Below, piece after piece: positions 1 through 11,016 of a stretch of 64,000 nucleotides of DNA. The DNA comes from Coffea arabica (lineage: Eukaryota; Streptophyta; Magnoliopsida; Gentianales; Rubiaceae). The notes under the pieces were generated by a model. That model made no database searches. It was not told the origin of the DNA and worked only from the letters and a program-made list of their open reading frames with translations. Numbering within the stretch: the stretch's first letter is position 1; every line of letters begins with the position of its first letter. The position numbers and the translations under genes were made by a program. Location of the stretch: contig NC_092315.1 in assembly GCF_036785885.1 (NCBI RefSeq), positions 21,182,026 to 21,246,025 on the forward strand, in the 5' to 3' direction.

Positions 1-1613
1 CGTTAAATTCTGTAATATTATCATCAAGATACTAGATTTGAGCACATAAGAAAGGAAAATCTGGAATGGGGGTAAAAGCTTGCAAATTCCAGATTCATTC
101 ATGATAAAGTTATGACACACATTCACCAAATCAGCAGCAAAATTCATGTCCTACAGACTTGGATTCTTCTGAAACTAGTGTTAAAACAACAAGAGGAGAA
201 GCTGCGGTTACCTTAGAACCTTGGTGAAGTAAAACGAACGTGAAAATACTCCAAGAAATTGCACCAGATTCCGGAACGAGGCTCGGAGAAAATTTGCTGC
301 AGGGACGCGCAGCGTTGGGGAACCCGCGATTTCGAGCTCCAATTCGGCCATGTTAGAGGTGTTTTTATGGGATGATTTCTGAACAAAACTTGTTTCCAGA
401 TATCCAGAGAAGGTGGAGAAAGAAAAATATCCTCAAAATAATCACTATAAAGATCGAAAATGAGTGATAAATAGGACTGATTCGTCAGCCTGGTGATGAA
501 ATTTTCTGCAATTTTTCCTTCCTCCTCTCTCTCAATTTTCTCCCTCTTTCCTCTCTCTGATTCTCTACGCAATCTCTCTCTCTTTATTGCTCTCCCAGGT
601 TCTCTTCCCCTCTCCCTTTCTTTCTTTCTCTCTTTCGTTCCCTCCCAAAACCTATTCCTTCTCAGCCGAAACCCTTTTTTCTCTTTTTTCTCTTGCCTTT
701 CCTCACTCCCCTGCCCGAAGCTCTTCCTTTCTTGCTCTCACCAGAATCTCTCTTTTTTCCTCTCTTGTTTTCTCCTCTACCCCGCAGCTTCCTCTCCTAA
801 TCTCTCTTCCCTTCTCTCTGTTTCTTCCTTCTTTTTTTCTTTATTTTTTCCCCTTTGTTTCTCTCTTGCCTGAAGCTCCTCCTTTCTCCTCTTCCCAATT
901 TCCCTGGTTTTTCCTATATCCCCACAGCCTCTCTCTCTTTCTTGCTCTCCCAAGTTCTCTCCCTCTCCCTTTCTTCAGCCGCTACCTTCCCTCAATCTCT
1001 CCTCTCCTCCTCGGTTTCTCCCTCAGTTTTTCCTTCTCCTCTTTTTCTTTTTTTCTTTTTTCCCTTTGCTCTCTGCCCAAACCCTCTTTTCCTTCCTCTT
1101 TCGCTCTTTTTTTTCTACTGCCCGCAGCTCCCTTTTTCCCTCTTGGTTCCAGATTTTTCTCCCATTTTTCCTTCCAAATTTTTCCCAATCCAACAAGTGT
1201 CCTTGCCACCTAACCCCTAAATGTTGTGGTGTCAAAAAAAAACCAAAGACACATGTCTAATACTCATCTAACCCACTTAGCTACCATGCATGCCTTCCAC
1301 CTATTTTGGTTTTTTCTTTTTATTTGGTTTTTCAAAACAAATTTTAGGGTAAACAAATGTTAAACTCCTATTTGAAATTACCTTGCAAATTTTCATTTAT
1401 TTTGAAGAAATTAAATTTGAAAAGATTAAAAACAAATTTTTGTGAGACTTTTTCTTGTTTTTCGGAAATTTAATGCAAACAATGTTTGTTTTATTGATTA
1501 TTTTTAAAAGAAGATGAACCTAATTCAAAAAATAGCTAACTATTATTTTACGAACTTTGATTAACTAAAAAAATAAAATAAAATAAAATAGAATTGAAAT
1601 TTTGGTGTCTACA
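1..1613 (+). mobile_element. 3' part of a giant LTR (same family as 11017-15023), cut by the window edge
   Basis: The sequence ends in TTTGGTGTCTACA at 1601-1613, the same terminus as the complete copy ending at 15023. It also has the same layout: an AT-rich body, an ACCTTA-containing stretch near 210, a long C/T-rich block, then an A/T-rich tail. The 5' part lies outside the window, so it cannot be said whether this is a solo LTR or half of an element. No coding region is supported. The open frames in the C/T block are compositional artefacts. Confidence 0.65.
500..1165 (+). repeat. Long polypyrimidine tract with degenerate tandem units
   Basis: About 660 bp of the + strand is overwhelmingly C and T. 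Degenerate units recur around a TGCCCGAAGCTC-like core (near 711, 781, 869 and 1121) and around TCTCCCAGGTTCTCT (near 592 and 947). It lies inside the giant LTR, and a shorter pyrimidine-rich block sits at the same place in the 11017-15023 copy (about 14190-14400). Confidence 0.7.
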
Positions 1614-3144
1614 AGACTCAACTTTCTAGAACCCCAAACTAGACCGTCAAGTAAAGAGAAAAAATGCAGATAAGAACCAAGTGGTAAATATTCACAATCT
1701 AAATATTTAAACACATCCAATCTAAATACTAGTTAGTCACATAGGTGGCTATTTTTCCGGCAACTCCTCCTTGTTAGTTAATAGAACTGGATATTTCTCC
1801 TACAACTCCTCTTTGGTAGTTGATAGAACTGGATATTTCTCCTACAACTCCCACTTGGTAGTATGATATCAAATGGAAGTTAATAGAATTGGGTATGATA
1901 TCAAATGGTTATCCTTGGTCATGAATTAATAGCATTGGGTGTGATATCAAATCGTTATCCTTGATCATGACAATACTTGCACGTGTCTTGTCATCACATG
2001 AATTATTGTAGATGCAATTCACTCCAGCATTTTCCTACATTTGCTGTTAGGGAATTCGAGCAGATGCAGTCGCACTTGATGTTCAACACTGATTCTCTAC
2101 TTCTGCCATGAATGAATTCCAAAAAGTTTGATAATCGTCGATGTAAAATAAGTCATTCAACTGTTTAAAAACAGCATTTGTTGAAGTGCCTTAATTTTTG
2201 GCCGTTTTTCTTTGATGACCTGTACTGGATAATTCTACCATAGGGAGATACAAGAGGTTATAACCTATTTATACACATATGTGATCCGTCCACCTTTTTT
2301 TTTTTTTTAATAATAGCACATGTTCCTACATTTTTTATCTAAATCTATTTTCATTTTGTTAATAATCAATCTATTCTCTAGAAATTCATTAAATACTATA
2401 CATTTAATATTCATCTAGATTGTTGCTAAAAACTAGATATCATCTTTAATAGGACAAATAATTTTTATTTATTAAATATTCTATCAATCCTTCTCAAGAG
2501 TAGACGAAGAATTTTAGAACAAATAATTTTTATTTATTAAATATTCTATCCACCCTTCTCGAGAGTAGATGAAGCATTTTTTAATCCAAATACTATAATT
2601 ATCTACTCATAATGACCTTCACTCATACCTTCAATCATACCTTCAAGACAAGTGAAGAAGGTTGTCCATTAGTTATCCATTTTTATTTACCAAAATTCAA
2701 AAAAAAAATCAAATTTACTAAATACTTTTGCTTCTTGTATGCAATTTATTAATTGATATTTATCTAATATCTTGTACTGATCTTTATAGGAATATCATTA
2801 AATCTTTTGTAATTTGTTACAATTCTAACTTGCCCTCTTTTCATATTAGCATGATTTTTTACCATAATTGTTGTACTATGATATCTGCTACTATTTTGTT
2901 TAATTATTTCTAAATTTAATTCTTTCATTTGTATGCTAAATTCTATTATATCTTGGGAGCTATAGTGCTATTTTAATAATAAAATCTACATTTTTAATAT
3001 CAAGGTGTGCTGGAATTTGTTTCTATCCCAATATTTAAAAGGATTTTCTCCTAAAACTTGAGTTTCTTCTGCTATCCTAATAAAAGCATTTGCATCTTTT
3101 CTTATATTTAGGTAATATTTTATTATCTTCTATTATTTTACTCA
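1614..3144. other. Intergenic AT-rich DNA, no gene seen
   Basis: No coding signal was recognised on either strand. The only structure noted is a 65-bp tandem duplication at 2454-2583. Confidence 0.5.
2454..2583 (+). repeat. 65-bp tandem duplication
   Basis: Two adjacent units (2454-2518 and 2519-2583) both begin ACAAATAATTTTTATTTATT and both contain CTTCTC(A/G)AGAGTAGA. They differ at a few positions. Confidence 0.85.
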
Positions 3145-3153
3145 TAGATTTAT

Positions 3154-4207
3154 GGGTTATTATCACTTTACCCCCTTAAACTATATCACTACTATTAGTT
3201 TACCTCCTAACGTTATCTTTTAGTCACTTCACCTCCATAAGTAATTCAACTCAACATGTTAAGAAATTTTGGACAAAAATACCCTTTTATTCTATAGCAT
3301 TACTACACTGTTATTATCACTTTATTCCTTTAAATTGTAGTGATATAATCGATTTAATTCCTAACATTATTTTTTTGGAATTTTACTTCATCGTTAATCT
3401 AACTACTATGGTCAAAAATTTTTAAATATATTTACCCTTATATATATAATTAAAAATAAAAAATTTAGAATGATTATTCTTCTTTTATTCACTTTAAGAG
3501 ATCCAAAAATATAAAAATAAAAGAATTTTCTCAAATTTCTTTTTTCATATTTATTAATACTATGAAAAGAAAAAGAGATAGAAAGGAAGGAGACAGAAAA
3601 TTAGATTTTGCAAAGAAAAAAAAGTCTAACATTATCGTAATAATTTAAGGTTGGTGGGATTAGGATTGAAATCTGGTGGTAAACAGTAAAGTGAAATAAT
3701 TTTAAAATAATAAAGTATTTAATTCTTTCTTATTTGTATTTTCTAAAAAAAGAATTGATCTCTCTCTCTCTATCTCTCTCTCCCCCTCTCCCTCCCCTTT
3801 CTGATCTTTCTATTTTTTTAATATTAATAAGATTGTTAAGAAGAAAGAAATAATATTTTGACTTTTTTTCTTGATACTAAAGAAGATAAGAGCCATTTTA
3901 ATTTTTTTTTATTTTTATTATGCAAAGAGGAGGGTACTTTCTTCTAAAATTTTTTAACTTGCTAAATTGGTTTAATGGTGCAATAAATTGCCTAAAAAAT
4001 AACTCTATGGGGTAAATTGATAATGAGAATATAGTTTATGGGGGCAAAATAATAATAACTTTAAGGGCTAAACTTGTCTTTTTACTTTAATTAACAAACT
4101 CCGTTAAATTTGACCGTTAGCCTTGGGGGTAAAGTGACTAAAAGATAACGTTAAGGGAGAAATTGATAGTGACACCAAACGTTAAGTGAGTAAAGTGATA
4201 ATAACCC
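3154..4207. mobile_element. Non-autonomous Mutator-like element with 9-bp TSD
   Basis: The left end GGGTTATTATCACTTTAC is the reverse complement of the right end (positions 4190-4207) with few differences. The inverted repeats extend for roughly 80-100 bp and share TAACGTTATCTTTTAGTCAC. The element is flanked by a perfect 9-bp direct repeat, TAGATTTAT, at 3145-3153 and 4208-4216. A 9-bp TSD with long TIRs is the Mutator hallmark. The interior is AT-rich with no transposase and a CT microsatellite near 3760-3800. The TIR start resembles that of the next element, so the two belong to related families. Confidence 0.88.
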
Positions 4208-4244
4208 TAGATTTATAATGTAGTGTATTTTCTAGTTTTATAAA

Positions 4245-5255
4245 GGGTTAATCACATTTTATCCCCTTAAAGAATATCCCATTTCTCAGTTTACCCCCTA
4301 ACCTTTAATTTTGCTCACTTAACCCCCTAACCTTTAATTTTGCTCACTTAACCCCCTTTAAGACAAAATTGCCCTTGCATTATTTTGACTTTTCATTTAC
4401 CTTGTGTTCCTTTCTTTTATTTCTTTTTCTCTTTTTTCTTTATTTAATTCTTCCTCTTTCCCACAAAAACTTTCACCTTAATGATTGAAATTAAAAAAGA
4501 GAAATTGCAGAGATCTATCTTCTCCTTAAATGATTAAAAAAATATTCAAATCATTTTCCTAAAATACAATTTTTTTAGCCTTTCAATTCTTTTAATTTTG
4601 GATTTTCCTCTTTCCTTTCTAGTTTCTCATTTTGTTCTCAAGAAAATATCTTAAGATGAAATTGTAATTTGATTAATAATCATCAATTGAAATTTGTGAC
4701 ATGTGGCATCATACAAAAAATCAAAATTAGTTTTTGATACCTTTTAAACCTTTACTCAAAAATATGCAATTACAAATTCAAAACAAAAAATTTCGTTGAA
4801 ATGGAATTTCTATTGGGAAGAATGAAAGAGAGAAGAAAGAGAAAAAGAAACAAAAGAAAGGAAAGCAATTTCATCTTATGATATTTTCTTGATAATAAAA
4901 TGAGAAATTAGAAAGGAAAGAGGAAGACCCAAAATTAAAAGAATTGAAAGGTTAAAAAAATTGTATTTTAGGAAAGTGATTTGAATATTTTTTAATCATT
5001 TAAGGAGAAGATAGATCTCTGCAATTTCTCTTTTTTAATTTCAATCATTAAGGTGAAGATTTTTGTGTGAAAGAGGAAGAATTAAATAAAAAAGAAAGAG
5101 AAAAAGAAATAAAAGAAAGGAAAACAAGGTAAATGAAAAGTCAAAATAATGCAAGGGCAATTTTGTTCTAAAGGGGGTTAAGTGAGCAAAATTAAAGGTT
5201 AGGAGGTAAATTGAGAAATGAGATATTCTTTAAGGGGATAAAATGTGATTAACCC
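4245..5255. mobile_element. Foldback Mutator-like element with 9-bp TSD, nearly all inverted repeat
   Basis: The flanks TTTTATAAA at 4236-4244 and 5256-5264 are identical 9-bp TSDs. The ends are GGGTTAATCACATTTTATCC and its reverse complement. The inverted arms run about 420 bp each (about 4245-4668 and 4864-5255) with a loop of about 200 bp, so a read-through transcript would form one long hairpin. The left arm carries a 30-bp tandem duplication (CTAACCTTTAATTTTGCTCA, near 4300-4350) that is single in the right arm. There is no coding capacity. Confidence 0.9.
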
Positions 5256-5497
5256 TTTTATAAATTCTTCAATTTCCTCAAATTCTTCAAATCCATAAAG
5301 CTACTATTTTCTAATTCTTCCATTTTGCCTACTTTTTTTATTATGTTATATTTTGTGTTGACCTTGGTCCCTAACTTTTGATGTTTACAAAACAAATGGA
5401 TGATACTAATATCTCTTCAAGATATACTTTCAGTTATGAAGTTATTTGATTCTATGAACAAGTGCAATTGAAAGAAGACAAAGGTTGCTGAAAGCTG

Positions 5498-5776
5498 TCG
5501 GACGCTTGTGATGACAGTACCGGACGTCCGATAATCATTGTACAACTTCGGACGCAAGCATCAGACGTCCGATAGGATCCTTCAAAGTCGACGAAACCAT
5601 CGGACGCTGAATATGTCTCCACCGGACGTCCGATAGAAACAAGATGATTTCTCAAATCTCTTTGTTTGCTGTCGGATGCACAAAGAGCTTGCACCGGACG
5701 TCTGAAAAACTTGAAGAAAATCTCTTAAACTCACCGCCTGCTGTCGGACGCAAAAAACAGGACTATCGGACGTCCG
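5498..5776 (+). promoter_or_regulatory. Array of CGGACG half-sites and CGGACGTCCG palindromes in LTR U3
   Basis: Five pairs alternate. TCGGAYGC half-sites are at 5498, 5548, 5600, 5672 and 5744. CGGACGTCCG (or one-mismatch) palindromes are at 5521, 5562, 5623, 5695 and 5767. The last three pairs repeat at exactly 72 bp. The palindrome carries an ACGT core. The array ends about 75 bp upstream of the TATA box at 5851, consistent with an enhancer. Palindromic repeats upstream of the core promoter are known in sireviruses such as maize Ji and Opie; the binding factor is not known from this sequence. Confidence 0.8.
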
Positions 5777-5850
5777 ACACTCCAACGGGTAGTTGACTCT
5801 TCAGCTATTTTCTATCTGTTGGAAACATTAATGAGGCACTTTCTTGGTCC

Positions 5851-5860
5851 TATATAAATA
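5851..5860 (+). promoter_or_regulatory. Probable LTR TATA box (TATATAAATA)
   Basis: TATATAAATA lies just downstream of the palindrome array. A TATAAATAG block occupies the same place in the inverted LTR copy (about 47022-47032). Confidence 0.7.
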
Positions 5861-6423
5861 ATGGTTGGTCAGATACTTCAAACAATTTTTGCACACTGAA
5901 GATACAAAAGATCTAGTGTGATTTTAGTGAGAAAATACTCTTCAAAGAAGATTTGTAGTCTTAGTGGTGTAAGGTTCATTGTAAGTTTTTCATTTGTGAG
6001 TGAATACTTCATGAGTGTAGCTCTGTGAGGGTTGTCTTGAGGGATAGTAAAATTTCCTGACTTGACCGAGTGGTGTTCGGGGCAAGGAGGAGGTGAACCT
6101 TCCTTTGTACGCAAGAGTGATTGTAATTCATCAATTTGAAGAAACTTATTTGAATTAATCTACAAACTCAAGAGGAGTTGGGTAGTTAATTGGTTTGCAA
6201 TTCTTTCCTTTCTATTTACTTATTGTTATGTTTGTGATCTGTACATTGCTTATCTCTTCTACTTCTCTCAAGTGATTTTGTTCATTTGTTGATTGACTCA
6301 TTGTGTGATCACTTAGAAAAGAGGATAAATTTCATATTGAGCCAAAAGTGCCCATAACTTGATTAGCTTTATAATTAACCCAATTCATCCCCCTCTTAAG
6401 TTGTTTTCGGGCCTTACATTTTG

Positions 6424-7990
6424 GCAAACTAAAATTTTTATGATCAAGGCTACTAATTTTATCTAATCCAAATTTTATTACACCAGTTTCACCACACTTG
6501 ATAGGCAACGCTGATACTTATTATGATATGTAATAGTTAGTAGTGTTAAAACACACCCATTTGAAAAAAAACTGTCAATGTGGTAAGAAGTAAAACATAC
6601 CACCTAATATAGAACGAACAAAATTTTATCCAATAATAATTTTGTATTGGTGATGATGGTTACCCAAGCCTATGCAGAATGAAATATTTACTCCCAAATG
6701 ACCATCAAATGTTTTAAAAGAGATTAGAGTATTTTGAACATAAGAATCATATCAAATAAGAGTTCTATCCATTCAATGGACACTATAGTTAAGTTTATGT
6801 TTATAGGTTTCAGATACAAGAAAACATCGATATGAGATTTAGTGCATTCAATATCAATTATTTCAAATTCTTTCATGATAATATTGCTCTCAAATTTTTT
6901 TTTGGTAAATTACATTAATTAAAGAAGTATAATCCTGGTTTTTGAGATATTAGTATTAATTTCTGCCTTTTATTTCCTTGTATTCACTTATTACTATTTG
7001 TTTTCCCTTATTATTAGTTAATTTCTCAATTTCTCTTTCTAAGTATTTGTTTTCTAGACTTAATTTTTCTACCTATGTTTCAGAAAGAATCTTCTATTTT
7101 TCTTTTTCTCATCCTGCTTTTTCTATTTTCAGCTTTTTTTCTCTAATTCTACCTATACCTTGTAAATGTCTAATTCCCGCTCCATTTGAATTAGCTGTTT
7201 TTAGGAGTATTTTTGAAATATTTTACTATAGTAGTGTATGAAAAATTTTTACTATAGATATTTTTTGAAATATTTAATATATTGTATGGATGAGATGTTT
7301 TTTGACTTGTTTTGTTTGTGTATTATTGTAGCATTGTATTTGAAAAACTTGTTTTTGAAAAATAAGCCAATCCATTTTTAATGTTGCTAATTTTATTTCT
7401 AAAGTCTCCTTTTTAGTATAATGTTCTATTCTAGGAGTTTCTATTAGAAAATGCTGATACATACAGTATTTACAAATCATGAAATTGCAGTTTTGACGCC
7501 AAATGTTTGAAGTATCAATGGTTTTAGTCAGTAAAGTTTGAACAAAACCAAATCTAGTACTAGTTGTTTCAATTTCTATGTACATTTAGTCCAATTGACT
7601 AGTCTTGACAAATTGTTATGGAAATCTAGCCACGTGAGTAGCATGTGGCAGCGACTAATTTTTAGAAAAAATTAGAAAGAAATGAAATTAGGGTGATTGT
7701 TACTTGATCTTTGAACTTTATTATCTTCTAACTAAAGCATCAAATTTATGTAACTCATGTTTTATCAAATTTCAGAGACATGATGGATCAAATTTGCTTT
7801 TTTCAAGACCTTCAAAAACATATTAGAGCCTATGAACCTAGGCTCAAAATTGACAAAAAATTGGCTTCCTATCCTTGAAGTTTGAATAGTTTTTGCAGCT
7901 ATTTTTCATCCTCTTTGAGGATGCACTTTCTCAACACAATCCTAACATATATATATCACAAGTAATTCTAGAAAAACCTCACTAAGGCTA
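6424..7990. other. Intergenic; degraded AT-rich sequence, no recognisable gene
   Basis: Several short open frames exist, including minus-strand stretches with coiled-coil-like Lys/Glu runs near 7000-7100 and a 103-codon minus frame at 7274-7585. I recognise no family in any of them. Old repeat debris is possible. Confidence 0.4.
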
Positions 7991-7994
7991 GGTA

Positions 7995-8700
7995 TTCCAT
8001 TTTTTGTTTTGGCAAACCCCATGAATAGGGGAAAGATGTCAACCCTAATTTTATTAAGAGGTAATAGAAACCATGAATGAGGAAGGCCTAAACCTTTTTC
8101 TCCAGTACAAGACAAGATGCAAAAAGATTAAAAGAGGAGTACTACTCCTTTACAAAATAGGACCTCATATGTGGTAAAATAATCCTATCAAAACAAATAA
8201 TAGAGCTAAATTGTTGTGGTAACCTTGAAAGTGACAAAAAAGTATGTTGACCCAATAGTAAAAGCTAAGCAAGAAAGTCTACTACTAATTTTGCCTCTCT
8301 ATAAACATGTCAAATTTGCCCGAAAATCTAAAACAGCAAATGCACAATCCAATTCTGCACATTACAAATCGGCCAACTAGAAGACATTTTAAATAAAATT
8401 GGATGGGTCAAGACTTGTGAATACACCTCAACCTCAATCTCTCTGATTCCATGTTGTTGATATAGTTGCAACCCAAACAAAAGAGCTTTCCCCATTGCCA
8501 AAAGGACATTACATTTTTACCAAACTCCTTGTAAAAAGCAAAGATAAGTTTACTATAATGATCACGCAATAGACCATCACTAGAAGCATAAAAATACCTC
8601 ACATTAACATCTATATTGATTTTAAATTTACCCACCAATGGAGGAATCCCAAAAATAGTCGTCATTCTAAATTTCTTTGAAGGCCGAATCTTGAATAAAG
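7995..8700 (-). mobile_element. LINE 3' fragment with RNase H remnant
   Basis: On the minus strand, 8665-8408 encodes PPLVGKFKINIDVNVRYF followed by GLLRDH and FAFYKEFG. This matches the start of the RNase H domain at the C terminus of plant L1-type LINEs (pattern PxxGxxKxNxDxA...GxxxRDxxG). The catalytic Asp of NxD is kept but the frame soon degenerates. Downstream on the same strand the sequence runs to an AATAAAATT region and an A-rich end near 7995-8045, as expected of a LINE 3' end. No reverse transcriptase remains, so it is a 5'-truncated insertion. Confidence 0.6.
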
Positions 8701-10954
8701 AATATAGATAAGTATCTTCATCTCCTTGTAATTGCTAGACTATTAACAAAAGAAGCCACCCCCAACAATGTAAGAAATTTGTCAATTGAAAATATGCTCG
8801 TAAATTACTCCCATTATACCTAGACTCATTTCCTGCACACCATAAAAATCACACAATAACAATTGGCATCAAACACCTGATACTATTTACACATAACTTC
8901 AGCAAAGGAAATAACCATGTCATGATTATAGAAGATATAAATGATCATAGTTTAGGTGTCCCTTGTTTTATGTCGTGTTTTATTTTTTTTTGTTTTATTT
9001 TTATTTTTGTGCTCTTGTTTCTTCATTATATGTCTAGAAATTTTGTCAAGAACTTTTTCCTTTTGGTTGCTTCTTGACTTTAATTTGACATCTAGGTACC
9101 AAAAATACATGTTTCATCTCCTTTTGTTAAGTTCTGAACCTAAAATATTCTCCACTATTTTAAGTTGCAACTACAAATTAGGTTTCTTTAACCATTATCT
9201 GAAGATGGAAATAAGATAAAAAAGTTTCTAATGACGACGTTCCTCAATAATCAATTAATATGAAGAGCTCATAGGAAACTTGACATTTTATAGTATACAC
9301 ATGTAATTAATATGTGAATATGTAGCAAATTTTCTTTTTCTATCATACGTTTGCAATATAAAAATGAAGTAGCTTAGTTTTAAAAGTTTTCTTTTGAAAA
9401 ATCACAAGTGTAAGTAGCCATATGTAGTCATTAGGTTTGATAGAATTACAAACTTCTTTGAATTGGTTGAATCCAAATTATAGTGTAAAGCAGAAGTCAA
9501 AAAATAAGGCATTGTTAGACAATATGCATTGATGGACATTTGACTAGTTGATACAAAAAAAAAAAAAGAATTTTATGCAACTAAGAAACTTTTCTATTTA
9601 AAAATATGGGAGAGGCCTGTACATTGCACGGGAATTGATACCTATGGAATAAAACTCTATTTAGAGAGTGAGTAATAAATAAAGTTTGACACTTTGGAGT
9701 GTAAAGTGTAAGTGCAAAACTACTGAAGATAAAGCTGCATGGATAAGAGTTTAATAACAGCTATGTAAATTCTAAGTGTAGCAATGAGTGATGCTCGAAG
9801 TAATACAAGAAAAGACAGCCAAATTATGAAATTTTCCAAAACATGGAACGAATGACAAGAGTAATAAAATCTTTGGAAACATGTGTCTCACTCCATGAAT
9901 TCATGGAGGTAAGCTGCCATAGACACAAGTAGAAAAGTCTTTAACTTGTTTTTCCTATAATTACATTGACAAGAATTTTCAAAAGATAGCAATATGTTTG
10001 TCCTTATATTTCTTCCTCAGCACTAAATTTGAACCACTTCTTTGCCATGCACAACTTCATTAACAAATACCAAGTAATCACATAAACATTCATCAAAATA
10101 ATTTCCAAACATAGAGTCTTGGTGACTATAGTCATTATAAACACCAAAAAATTCTAATATAATTAGGCACATAACCACCAAAGCTAGCAACATTAGCGGA
10201 ACTTATAAGGCCGCTGCATGGTGGGAATTTTCTCCACAACCAAAGGAAAGATAGAAATTCCAAAAGCATCCCTAACCTATGCAAGAAATTTGCTAACGAT
10301 ATCATGTCTGTATAGCTCATATACGAAAGACCAAGTGAAAAAGCAGTTCACAATAATATCAATAGCCAAGGTGTATTGAACCATGTTGACATTACTTTAA
10401 CAAATTTAAGCAAGAATCCAATCTCAGTTGTTCCTTCAACCTGCTCAACTAAGTTTCAGCCAATTGCTAATAAAACAGCTCCAATTTCAATCCAAATTTT
10501 CAACCATTTACCTGAAATCATTTGTGTTGCATAACTCATAAGACATGTATCCAGTTTCTCATGAACTTTATTCAACAAATATTGGCACATTGATAGCTAC
10601 AAGGGGTATAATATAGTCTAAACAAGTCAAAATAACAACACACAGAAGTGCTAGAGGAAAAATCTTTTGTGACTTATCAACTTTACCTGTGATAGTACTA
10701 ACATCTTCCTAAAAAATGAGGTTCCAAAATAGTGTATTCAAAAACAAAATTCCAATCTTTTACACCACCCTTTAGGCCTAAGTTGATTTGTGAGGATGAA
10801 TTTGTGGAGTTGCTATCAATGATATTAATATAAATGATGCTAGTGAGATTATGCCTAAAACAACTACTATATACCCAACCACATAAACCTGTATCATTAT
10901 TATAAAAAAAGTACCATGAGTCTTGGTATTTTGGAGTGTAAGTATAATTATTGT
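8701..10954. other. Intergenic AT-rich DNA, no gene seen
   Basis: Open frames at 8956-9219 and 10135-10320 are low-complexity or hydrophobic and match no family I know. No inverted or direct terminal repeats were noticed. Confidence 0.45.
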
Positions 10955-11016
10955 TATGATCTTAATTTTTATTATTCTAATTATGCCCTTATTTTTTATG
11001 ATGGAAGTTTCATATT

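Larger units (their letters stand above)
5356..6418 (+). mobile_element. Sirevirus-type Ty1/copia solo LTR (1,063 bp)
   Basis: It starts TGTTGACC and ends GGCCTTACA. The flanking 5-bp direct repeat TTTTG (5351-5355 and 6419-6423) is perfect, and no internal retrotransposon sequence adjoins either side, so this is a solo LTR left by LTR-LTR recombination. It is homologous, inverted, to the LTR at 46480-47590: same start block (GTCCCTAACTTTTGAT), same CGGACG site array, same TATA position and same 3' end. The short open frames inside are not genes. Confidence 0.92.

Noticed and set aside
493..1260. Several overlapping open frames of 64-208 codons
   Set aside because: They lie in a C/T-only tract that lacks stop codons by composition, giving Ser/Phe/Leu/Pro-only peptides. 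Not genes.
5498..5776. Possible CRISPR array, from regular short repeats
   Set aside because: Plant DNA; the repeats are 8-12-bp palindromes with related spacers inside an LTR promoter, not a direct-repeat/unique-spacer array.
6430..7600. Faint resemblance of minus-strand frames to an integrated plant pararetrovirus
   Set aside because: No RT, aspartic protease, coat-type zinc knuckle or clear movement-protein motif could be read. Too weak to report.
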